A stretch of DNA of 64,000 nt, from contig NC_092567.1 in the NCBI RefSeq assembly GCF_037975245.1, forward strand, positions 18,028,376 to 18,092,375, written 5' to 3'. Position 1 is the stretch's first letter. Each line of letters begins with the position of its first letter. Shown piece after piece: positions 12,753 to 23,622 of the stretch. Source of the stretch: Apostichopus japonicus (taxonomy: Eukaryota; Echinodermata; Holothuroidea; Aspidochirotida; Stichopodidae). Under the pieces are notes generated by a model, which worked only from the letters and a program-made list of their open reading frames with translations, ran no database searches and was not told the origin of the DNA. The translations under genes were made by a program, and so were the position numbers.

Positions 12753-15700
12753 ATGTACACAGGTTCGTTAATTTTTATTCATTTGAATTACAATAAACAG
12801 TTTATTTATTTAGTATCGAATTAATATAAATTACATCAGGTTTTCAGAGGATGTCTTTGTTTCGTATGTCAATTTTAAGTTATACTCAAGTACGCTAGTC
12901 AAATGTAAGAAGGCCCGGAATCAATCTTAGTTGCCATATCGGGTGACTTGTTACCTCAAAAATATATATTCTACATTATGTATATCGAAAATCTTAGCTA
13001 CATATATGAAACCAATTTACTTTCTACTGCGTTTTATAATCAGTTCGAATGAATTAAAGCTTATATTTTGTGTAGGATGCCTGGGATAGTGTTTAATTTA
13101 ATGTGAATAGTCACATATGCTTGTTGGATCTATTCTGCCAGATAGGCTGAATTTACAGATTAGTCAAGTCCCAATATAGAGACCCTAATATCTACTGAAC
13201 CCAAGTTTTACGTACCTCTCTGAGCACCATCCCACAAGCTATATACCCAAAATTTTGCTTTTCGGGTTGTACATGCAGCAAACTTAGGCGGGGCATATGT
13301 ATCTTGGGGTTCTAGAGGATTGTAGTGTGATATTGCTTGTACATTTCCTTGCTTCCATCAAATAGGATGCATCAGTTAATTGTAGCAAAGTTTAAAATGT
13401 AAACTTTATAACAAAAACATGATTGATTCGCATCTAGCCATCCCATAATGGTCCAGCCACGTATCTAAATCAGCCAGGGAAATTTGAATTACACCTACCG
13501 CAACCTCCCCCTCCCCCCCCCCCATCACACACACATCCTTGAAGTCATGTGCACCTCACTGCTCGGAACCACCGTGGCACCAGCGAGTCGGTAAAGACCT
13601 ATCCACTCGATAATTTCAATTCAAATCACTTCAACTTTCTTTCAACCAACACTGTTCAAAGAATTTACAATGATCTGTTTAGACAAGAGACTTAAAACAA
13701 AATAAATGTTTGAAGGGATTAAACAAGGAAACTACTAAAAGCTTGTGGGATAACAAATATTATCGTTCCCTAACCTCATTTGTTAGACTTTTCAGCTTAA
13801 TGCGTTCTTTGTTTCCTGTCTAGAATTGAACAAACTCAATGCCACAGCTGCAGAAACTGTTTGGACTTTGTCTTCTACAGGTAATGTACCGTTTTATAAA
13901 TCATTAAAATCGTAAATATAATGCACGAAAATTCCCAGTATGAAATCCTTGTACGGCGACTTATCAATGAGGTTTCAAATCAGAATGAAAGTAAGCAGTA
14001 GAAGGATCAGATAAAACAGTCCAATATTATCTAACCTAACATTAATCTAGTCAAGTAGAGAAACCAGTTGTAAACAACATAAAACAGTACTAGAAATAGA
14101 CATGTTGATATACATTGAACTATGCATGCATATCATGACCGCGGGCAGCCGTATTGTGAACTTAAGAAATGGGACAACATCTGTATCTTAAAGACCCTGG
14201 TATCCAACGTTCTTTGCTTGGTGACCGGTACTGTGATCATCTTGGCGACCCTCCGGTGGCGGATGCTATACCCTGGGAATTTACGGGGAGGGGAGGGGTA
14301 TGCCCCTGCCTTGTGAGAAATATTTTAATAGGACTAAGAACGTTGAGGTGCAGAATTGAATTTGGGACATTGGTTGCTATCGGCTCATTGAACCAATCGG
14401 CGGCGTTTGTGTCTTGCAAAATGACTCATATGTTGCCTCGGACGACAATAGTACCCTTCGTGGTTAAACTGATATTATTATTATCATTATTATTGTAACG
14501 TATGGTAATCAATACAAGTTTCGGTGACATATCCTTGTGAGGGTACCGTCACCCCTAGATAAGATTACCTTCATGATCAGATTTCCAAAAAAAAATTGTT
14601 TGTTTAGAACAGTACTTAAGTCTTATGTATAGAGGAACGACATTGAAAACCAATGTAGCCTATACTGCCTGTTTACAAACGATTCTGAAGTGTATACTTT
14701 ATAAATTAAGGAGACAAGGGGACAAACAAGAACATCAAAATATGACCCTACCCCACCCCCTCCTCAAAAAGCATATGTTATGCTTAGGGTTCCTCTAAGG
14801 GAGGATTTTAGGCGAAGTCATAATGTTGATAAGTATAGTCAATGAGAAAGCAAATATTTGAGTGCTGGTAAGGTATCTAAAGATTTCGGTTTTCAAGATG
14901 TTTACCATTAAAACAAGATCATTTTTCTGGGATGTTCCTTTAAGGTTTAAGTGCTGATAAAGTCGGCTCTTCGGTATACGCCATAATGTTAATCCTTTAT
15001 TTTTATAAATCGTAATAACTTGACCGAAAAAAATGTATTTCAATGTATTTCAATCTATAAAGACATTCAACATCAATTAATTCATTGATACCCCATGCAT
15101 TGATTCCCTTGCGTTATCACAATGATAGAAAAAGATTATGGCAAATGTCTCTGAATTTTTCGGTTCAATGGTTAAACCGATATTATTAATAACATTATTA
15201 CTGTAACGACTACCCCAATAATTCTAACCAATATGGAAAGGTAATAACACAGCAAATGGTTGTATATTATTGGCATGCGATGTAATAACCGATGCATGCC
15301 TATATGATATGCACATTAACATGTTGAACGCGCGCACAAATTTTGGTTATATTTTTCGGGCAAGTCGTTACAGCTCCCCCCCCCCCCAATCAAATTGGGC
15401 TCCTACGCCTATGTCCCTAGCCCCAGGGTGCTCTAAAGTGCGGAGTTAGAAACAAAAATCATAATTTGCACAATCGTTCTATTGAATTATTACGGTCACT
15501 TTCTCGAATGTTATTTAAAAAAATGTGGCATGCAGCCTATACATAATAACCTTCATGTTTTCGTTCAAACAGGTGACCCGGGCGGTTCAGATGCTCCGTT
15601 TGATGTCATAGGCATTATAATCATCATAGTAATTGTCCTATGTTGTTGTGGCTGTTGCTGTGCTGCCTCTGACGACGATCATGATTCCGGAAGATCCTCT

Positions 15701-15757
15701 CGCCGGACTCAGAGTGCGATAGTCATCACCGAAGTTACGGCATTGGTGATTGAATAA
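12753..15757 (+). CDS. Small single-pass membrane protein with Cys-rich juxtamembrane patch (three exons)
   Basis: Seen: joining 12753-12762, 13824-13880 and 15573-15757 gives an uninterrupted 83-codon frame (252 bp with stop), all junctions in phase 1. The product starts MYTELNKLNATAAETVWTLS, with one N-glycosylation sequon (NAT). A segment GIIIIIVIVL follows, then CCCGCCC, an acidic DDDHD, a basic SSRR and a hydrophobic tail ending TALVIE. There is no cleavable signal peptide; a type III membrane orientation is inferred. The Cys cluster beside the membrane is typical of palmitoylation. Splice sites are CACAG|GTTCGT (weak), TGTCTAG, ACAG|GTAATG and CAAACAG. Exon 1 is the least certain: upstream exons could replace it. 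I recognise no family. Confidence 0.5.
13500..13530. repeat. C-rich tract
   Basis: ctccccctcccccccccccc followed by a short (ca)n; intronic relative to the candidate gene. Confidence 0.9.
13824..13880 (+). CDS. Exon 2 of the small membrane-protein gene
   Basis: 57 bp between TTTCCTGTCTAG and ACAG|GTAATG. It encodes LNKLNATAAETVWTLSST, with an N-glycosylation sequon. Confidence 0.5.
14440..15413. mobile_element. hAT-like element fragment(s)
   Basis: 15165-15413 is an inverted match to 62172-62420, ending in the terminal motif cctacgcctatg (complement of cataggcgtagg). A shorter related piece (tggttaaactgatatt) lies at 14461-14510. No full element or TSD is visible here. Confidence 0.7.
15573..15757 (+). 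CDS. Terminal exon of the small membrane-protein gene
   Basis: It follows TTTTCGTTCAAACAG. It encodes GDPGGSDAPFDVIG, an Ile/Val membrane segment, CCCGCCCAASDDDHDSGR and a TAA at its end. It is the best supported of the three exons. Confidence 0.6.
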
Positions 15758-17384
15758 TAACCCAAGTTGTATTACGTTGTATCTTAAGATGCATTTTCCC
15801 ATGGGGTGCAGCCGGGAAACATGCCATCCCAGTTTTGTGAAGTAACCTTAAGTGCCCTTTTAATTGATCAAAAGTTCCCCTCCCCCTTCTTGGTAACAAA
15901 AAGTATTATTTGTCTAGTTGATATCGTAAAAGTGCTGTTGTTTAAGAGGTGACAGAAAAAAGGGAAGTAAAAGCATGTGGCTTTTGTTGAAAATCATTCA
16001 AATGCTGAAATTTGTGATACGTGCTGCCGAGAGGATCCGTTTTATTCGAATTGTTCTAATGTAACTTTGTTGGTTTGTTTAATTACCCCTCACATCAAAG
16101 CCACATATGTCGCTGCCTCTCGGATGTTGTGCCCCGTTAGATTAAACACTCTTCCACAGCCCGTGTCTTGTTGTGGCCATTTATAGTTGATGTACAGCGT
16201 AACCATCTATTTCGTTAGCCTTCAAGTTGGTCTTTTCGTGTCAATTTGAGCAAAGCTATGTATTACTAATCACATAGTAAGATGCCTAAGTAAACGAGGT
16301 TGTACTTACATTCATTTGATAACCTGCATTAAGTGAGTTGCGGGGGCGGCGCTGAGGACGAGGCAAAGGGAGGGGTTGTGGATGACGGGGTAGGATGCAG
16401 AAGTTCCCCTCCGTTTGAAAAAAAACCTCACCTTACAGAAATGATAGGCCTACCATCAAAGGTCTGGGACTGAAGTGGGCGATCCTGGATTGAAGTAGTG
16501 GGGTTTTTTCCACACTTAGTGGGATGCTAATTTACCTTACTTCATATGTATGTTTGAGGAGATAAGCGGTTTAATTTTGAACGTATTACTTATTAAATTA
16601 TCATTGAAATACTTGAAGACATCGATATTTACGTCGTTTAGCCTAATAGTATGGGATTGATTATTTTAGAGGGTAGTACTGGCTTGATATGTTTTTGGTA
16701 AGTAAATTCAACTGTTTCAGGGATATGAAGAGACTAAACAAATACCGATATTATTCATGTGTAGCCTACTTACTCCTCAAACTTACTATGTTGAACTTTA
16801 TATCAAGTTTCGAACTTCATAAAACGTGGAGAGTATTGTGGAGAGAATACGTTGCTTAAAACTGCAATTTTGCGATTACCTTTGCTGTAGAGTTCAAATG
16901 GTACGGATACAAAGTTTGAGAAATGTACTGCCAATTTTTTAGAATGTTCTAAATGATAGCCACTACAATATGTTAACCACAGGAATGTAGCACCTGGCAA
17001 CTATCACATTGTACAAGATCAAGCAAGAGTGCAATTTGTGCTCGAGTAAAATTTCTAAGTACACCTAATTAGCTCTATAAATATATATTAGGAATTGTTA
17101 TCTTTAAATCATTGTGATTAAATGGCAGAAATGAACGAAACGAATTGTCCAGTTGGTCTTTGAAGTTTGTGCCAACGTCGGAAAAAAATCCTGTGACCCA
17201 CTGCAGCAACAGAGTGCTTTGTTCTATCATTTGCTTCCCGAGAGGAAGAAGCTACATTGCCAACACAGGAAGCTAATGTACTCGACACGTAACTTCATAA
17301 CACAAGGCATTTCGCTGATAATCTATCCACTGATTGCTACGAGACATGTAATTGATGGCGTAAAATAAACGTAAATGAATTGTT
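15758..17384. other. Intergenic, no gene seen
   Basis: It contains a G-rich stretch near 16335-16395 and otherwise AT-rich DNA. Short open frames (15977-16186, 16803-17000) have no supporting context. Confidence 0.5.
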
Positions 17385-18205
17385 AATGACCTGCATTGTT
17401 ACTACAAACATTACTGCAGATAAACCTAACAGTATTCTCCCTTGTATATTTACTGTGACTGCTTTGTTACTGCAAACGTCACTGTAGATCAGCATAACTG
17501 CATAGTTATTGCATTATTACTGTAACGGTATTGTACTACACATATTACTGTAGATCGGCCGATTGCAATATTATTGTAATGGTATTGTTACCATAAACAT
17601 AACTGCAGATAAACGTTACTGGATTCTCCCTGTATTTGACTGTAAATGCATTGTTACTGTAACGGCTTTGTGACTACAAATATTACTGCAAATAACGGTA
17701 ACTGCATTCTCCGGTATTTGACTGTAACTGCATTGTTACTACAAACATTACTGCAGATAAACGTTACTGAATTCTCGCGGTATTTGACTGTAAATGCATT
17801 ATTACGGTAACGGCTTTGTGACTTCAAACATTACTGCAAATAAAGGTAACTGCCTCCCCCCTGTATTTTACTATAACAACATTGTTACTGCAAACATTAC
17901 TGCAGATCAACTTAACTGCATTGTTACTACAAACATTACTGCAGATAAACGTAACAGCATTCTCACTGTATTTTCGTCTGTGATGGCTTTGTTACTGCAA
18001 ACATAACTGTACGAGATCAACTTAACTGCATTGTAATACTGTAACGGCATTGTTATTACAAACATTACTGCAGATAAACATAACTGCAATCTCTCTGTAT
18101 TTTTACTGTGACTGCCTTGTTACTGCAACTTTACTGTAATTGTATTGTTAGACCAAACGTTACTTTAGATACACGTAAATGCATTGTTACTGTATCGTTA
18201 CTGCA
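17385..18205. repeat. Degenerate minisatellite (TTACTGCAAACATTACTGCAG family)
   Basis: Phrases such as ttactgcaaacattactgca, gataaacgtaac and tgcattgttact recur across about 800 bp with an irregular period of roughly 80-110 bp. Short frames inside it are products of the repeat. Confidence 0.9.
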
Positions 18206-19960
18206 TTGTTTGGTGCAGTTTCGGGAATATTTAGATCGACAACGGGGGATGTACATCCCACATGCATCCTCCCCCGTAACTTGCTATATTTGCGTTTGGG
18301 AGGAACTGATGATTGGTTGTAGACAAGGACATAGCCAATCTGAGTGGTGTGAGGGACAAAGACACCCCCCCCCCCGCTTGTATTCTGACATATAACTTTC
18401 TATGACACTATATATGCTCTACCCTCCAATTCCAGTTCGAATTCTTGGGGACCGGGGCACACAATTTGCTGACCTATGCTCTGGGGAAAGGCCTTTGAGG
18501 AAAATTGTTTCGGTAATGACCCTGATGCAAAATAGTGCTATAACTTCCATCATTACAACTACATTTGTGTATATGAATTTGCGAAGGGAGGGGAAATGGC
18601 CTGTGTTCCCATTCTCCCTCTGGTGACGGCCCTGTATAATTAACGATATCAATCATTTTCTAAATAGTGCGTGTTGATAGGTTTACGCACGTATCTCATA
18701 TCTGTACACATTGACCCATGCAAATAGAGATGCTGTGTTTTTACTGAAAATGAAAATCAGGTTACATACGACGTACGAAATTTTGAAAAGTGTCATTTAC
18801 TGAAGCATTGTTCAGGGGAAATTCTACTCAAGTTTTCGCCTGAAAATTCAATATATGAAATTATGATAAAACGATTTGAAGATTCAAATTAGACTATCTT
18901 TCTGAAGTGTATGGACCTATTTTAAAAACACTATACTGATAATGTCTAATACATGATAAAGAGGACAGCAACCGTTTTCCTCATGATTCTGAGAAGAATT
19001 TAAATATCACGATTTTTCGCCAAAATTTGAAGAAGAAAAAAACAATCATAAAAACCTTACAAAATGATCAAATTTGGACGAAAAGTCGAGGTTTCCAAAT
19101 ATCAGTCTAAATATTTACAATGGATTCATGTGGATCAGAAGCATGTTCCCTTACAAAATGATCGAAAATGATCAACATTCCGAAGAATCTCAGTAGGCTA
19201 ATCTTCAGTCCGCTAAACCTCAGTCGGATGACCCTCGGTGTGCTGAACTTCGATAGGCTGTCCTTCAGTCTGCTCAAATTCAATAGAGTAACCACAGCGT
19301 ACATATATTCAGCTGTGTTACTGGTCGAAAAGAGTCCTAGCTAGCAGTATTATTCTAGACTGCTATTCCTGCATGGAAACCAATGTAGATGTAAAGGAGG
19401 TAATGGTATTGTAGTGGAGTGAAATTTTGTTGTTTGCACCTTTGAATATTTATATGTGTTACGTAATAGTCTGTTTGTAGCGTTAGTTTGTGCACATAGC
19501 TTTTGCACGTGTTTTTGTTAGTTATGTACCCGCTGTGATAATGGCCAGCAGCGTCTCTACAGAGCTCCGGGGTTCGCCTCGTAAACCCCTTAGTATTTCG
19601 TAAATGTTATTGCTTTATAATAATACCCATATCTGGACTGTCTGGAGTCAGTGAGGAGATGTCCCCCTTCTGAATATCCACAACACTAACCAACGTACAG
19701 TAAACAAACGTACATCACTTACGGCCATAGCTTAATCTCGCAGCCAGGTACAGCTACGATCAGGTGATCACTCAGAAAAGTCAATGTGAGTAATGGGTGA
19801 CACGCAACACCACTGAAATAAAAGTCCCCTATTACTAAAAGTATACGAGCGCCCCCACCTTTAACTATTACCAAACCTACGCTCTTCATGCGGTCGATCT
19901 TGCAATGGATATTTGTGTTCCTGTGATCGTTGACAGCTCTTTGTGTTCTGACAAAGCAAC
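18206..19960. other. Intergenic, no gene seen
   Basis: Mixed low-copy sequence. A weak run of degenerate 17-20 bp repeats (cttcagtctgct-like) lies at about 19185-19290, and a poly-C tract near 18366. Confidence 0.5.
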
Positions 19961-19968
19961 GTGCTACC

Positions 19969-20004
19969 GCGGAAGTACATGTTTGACCCGGAAGTACATG
20001 TTTC
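19969..20004 (+). promoter_or_regulatory. Tandem ETS-like sites before a candidate first exon
   Basis: ggaagtacatgttt occurs twice (19971-19984 and 19990-20003); the second lies in cccggaagt, the ETS/GABP core common in TATA-less housekeeping promoters. The spacing of 19 bp and position about 50-75 bp before an ATG fit a start region. Confidence 0.35.
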
Positions 20005-20047
20005 GCGCAAACCCGGTTCTACGGATTTCGGTTCGCTGCTTCCATGT

Positions 20048-20214
20048 ATGGATCTTATCGGCAAAATTCGCAGACATCGCAATGTAATTCGGGTTTACGA
20101 GTATCGTAGATCGATAGAGGATACATTAGATACTCAAATACGATCATCTTCGGAAAGAAACGAAGATTTTACCACTATAACAGTGCATTTTCTTTTCGAC
20201 GAACAACGCAAAAG
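20048..20214 (+). CDS. Exon 1 of the candidate gene
   Basis: 55 codons plus two bases, ending VHFLFDEQRK and a consensus AAAG|GTAAGT donor. Confidence 0.45.
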
Positions 20215-23200
20215 GTAAGTCAAATCGAGTCGAAGTTTATCGTTATGTGACTTTCGCGTCTTAGACAACCTTTTACCGTAAAAATAGCATTTTTGTAATA
20301 TTTAAGTTTAAATCTTACTCATATTTGTCAGAAAAGTTGTAACTCCCCCGAAAAGTGTGATTTTTTGGTCAACGAAAAATGGTGCCCCTATGTGGTTTTG
20401 GTTGCCCCAAATACCTGTATCCTTACGTACATAATACACAAATACACGAAAGCACCATATCAAGCACTCTTTGGACCGGGCAAGACGCATTATGGAACTC
20501 TTCTACATTGTTCTTAGAGTTCATTTTAACCATCGGTTGGGTGATCTAAGGCGTGCTGCATGGATTAGGGCCCAAAGTTATTTCGTGGTCCCGTTACACT
20601 CATTAAAGAAGTAACGATTTAGCGGTCATTTAAATTGGTCAAGCACTCTTTGGACCGGGCAAGACGCATTAGGTACCCTTCTACAATGTCCTTGGACTTC
20701 CTATGACCCATTGGTTTAGTGGTCCAGGGCGTGCTGGTCTTGACTGGGGCCTAAAGATTTTTGCAGGTCCATTTACATTCATTAACGAAGTGATGATTTA
20801 GTGGTCAGTTTAATTGGTCAAGCACTCTTTGGGCCGGGCAAGACGCATTATGGTACCCTTCTACATTGTCATTAGCGTCCATATGACCCATTGTTTACGT
20901 GGTCCAAGGCGTGCTGCTTGGATTAGGGCCCGAGGTTTTTTTCGTGATCTCGTTACACTCAATAAAGAAGTAATGATTTAGTGGTCATTTAAATTGGTCA
21001 AGCACTCTTTGGACCGGACAAGACGCATCATGGTACCCTTCTACAATGTCTTTAGAGTTCATATGACCAATTGGTTGGGTGGTCCAAGGCGTGCTGGTTT
21101 TGATTAGGGCCCAAATGTTTTTATTTCAGTTCATGTTACATTCATTTAAAAAATTGTTGATTTAGTGGTCATTTTAATTGGTCAAGCCCTCTTTGGACCG
21201 TGCAAGACGGATAATGGTTTCCTGCTACAATCTGTTAAGAATTCATATGACCCATTGGTTAGGTGTTCCAATGAGTGCTAGTCTTGAATAGGGCCTAAAG
21301 TGATTTTTTCAGGTCCCATTACATTAATTTAAGAACTTATGAAGTAGTGGTCATTTTAGTTGGTCAAGAACTATTTGGACCGGACAAGATGCATTATGGT
21401 ACCCTTCTACATAGTCATTAGAGTTCATATGACCGATTAATAACCTCTTTCCAGGACCAAATGTTGAACATCTTGTAAGAAAGCTTTTGTCTTGCCAGAG
21501 GTGTTACGTCGATACCATTGTCGAATACGTAATTGAATAGGTAGCAGTTACTCATTCGCGAATGTCGAATGAGGAACGGGGAATAAGTATCTAACTTCAC
21601 ACCGGTATATCCTATTACGTGCAGCCTAGCTCTCATGATATGTCGACTATGATGTAGCTAGTGCTAGATTTGCAACGTCTCATATTTTTCGTAAACTTTC
21701 TATTCGGCATAGATTCCCTTCATTTTTTGCGTTAATATGGAAAAATCAGGGAGTTGATATGTCACGGTATTACTTAGTGCTACTTTATAGTTAAAAATTC
21801 GAGGGCATAGCGGACAGTAATATTTCTAGGCCTAATAATAATACTTTAGTATTTTCTAATGTAATACTTCAAGTTTTGTACTAGGGTTAGGCCCTAGCCT
21901 AGTTTTAGTAATATTAGTAATAGGCATAGTCTAATCCAATTTTAATAATGGCCTAACGCTTATAACCTTTAGTTCTTAGCCTACGCCTTCTTGTCCTTGG
22001 GTAATATTTCTTAGGAACCTGTGCTTGAAAAGATTTGGACTGCATAAGATACAAAAGTAGTAGACCGCCTTTGTACTTTGTATAATTTAAGGGAAGCTGG
22101 TCACTTCGCCCAACAACCATTTCGCCAAACTGCCATTTCGCCCAACCTTACCATTTCGCCCAACCAGCCTGGTCATTTCGCCCAACCAGCCTGGTCATTT
22201 CGCCCAACCAGCCTGGTCATTTCGCCCAACCAGCCTGGTCATTTCGCCCAACCAGCCTGGTCATTTCGCCCAACCAGCCTGGTCATTTCGCCCAACCAGC
22301 CTGGTCATTTCGCCCAACCAGCCTGGTCATTTCGCCCAACCAGCCTGGTCATTTCTTATACGTTCGGGAATTGTTAACGTTACAGGATACGAACCGAATA
22401 TTAAGGAAACTTGAATTCCTTTAGTTTGTATAACTTTAGTAAGGAAACGTTCGGGAATTGTTAACGTTACGGGATACGAACCGAATATTAAGGAAACTTG
22501 AGGATGGATCAGTGTTTTAGAGGTTAGGTTTGATAGGAAACGTTGGTTTTCTTCAATATTACGGAAGGGTTTATTATTTTATTTATTTATTTCAATTTAA
22601 TAAAGAAACGTTCAGGAATTGTTAGTCGGGAGGATGGATCAGTGTTTAAGGGGTTAGGTTTGATAGGTTTTTATGGAGACCGATTCCCCTGTTTTTGTTA
22701 GGTTAACACTATGTAGAACTAGATAAACACCTAACTGCTGTGAACAATACCCTTGATAAATGCCTGGCGGACTTGATGGACCTTTGTTTGTATAATAAAA
22801 TAACTTCCAAAGTAGTGTAATCCTCCCGTTATACCCGAAATAACTGCTCAGACTCCGATCGTATCGAACGGACATCACTGTATTTACCAACCACGAAGAA
22901 ATATAACCCAAAATAAATCAAATTGAACTAGTGAAATAGAGAAAGTAATATTATTCTGACTGAATATGAGTAAAAAATGGTTGGGTGAAATGACCAGGCT
23001 GGTTGGGCGAAATGACCAAGCTGGTTGGGCGAAATGACCAGGCTGGTTGGGCGAAATGATCAGGCTGGTTGGGCGAAATAGCAGTTGGGCGAAATGGTTG
23101 TTGGGCGAAGTGACCAGACAGCTAATTTAAGGTCATGGCCTATTATGAGTATTATTACTACTGGCCCAGCAGTACTACAGTAGCTGGACTGGGCGAAAAT

Positions 23201-23531
23201 TTCCTCCATCCTGGAATATATATGACATGAAAAAAAGTTATTCCCAAAAAGAAGGAAAGTTTCATTCACTATTAAAGTCGCTTTGTTATGTTGAATAATG
23301 ACTGTTACAAAATGCAGTTCCACTGGTATTAAGTATTAGCTCAACCCCCCCCCCCCCCCAAAAAAAAGTATTCACCTACTTTACTGTACGTACCTCATTC
23401 TTAAGGTGAACAGAGAGCTTTCCAGAGTTTTTACATCACCATGTATATTATCCTCATATCTGAAGTCTTCATATAAGAGTTTATTTATAGAAATCTGTTG
23501 ATAAGTGTAGTCTCAAAATTCTTTTTAATAC

Positions 23532-23622
<91 letters not shown>

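Larger units (their letters stand above)
22083..23132. mobile_element. Foldback-type element with minisatellite terminal inverted repeats
   Basis: taatttaagg flanks both sides (22083-22092, 23123-23132). The left arm is ctggtcacttcgcccaacaa, then about ten 22-bp units of ggtcatttcgcccaaccagc. The right arm (about 22978-23118) is its inverted complement with about four units and the same outermost block. The core (about 22350-22975) holds two direct repeats and no coding frame. The ends match imperfectly over the last few bases. The structure recalls foldback (FB/Galileo-like) elements; the family is unknown. Confidence 0.75.

Noticed and set aside
22150-22353. Short regular direct repeats resembling a CRISPR array
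   Set aside because: Units abut with no spacers, an inverted array lies 0.6 kb away, and the DNA is eukaryotic.
22078-22377. 99-codon frame of repeated HFAQPAWSFRPTSLVISPNQPG
   Set aside because: It is only the 22-bp array read through; a 66-bp period avoids stops. No codon bias, splice context or family.
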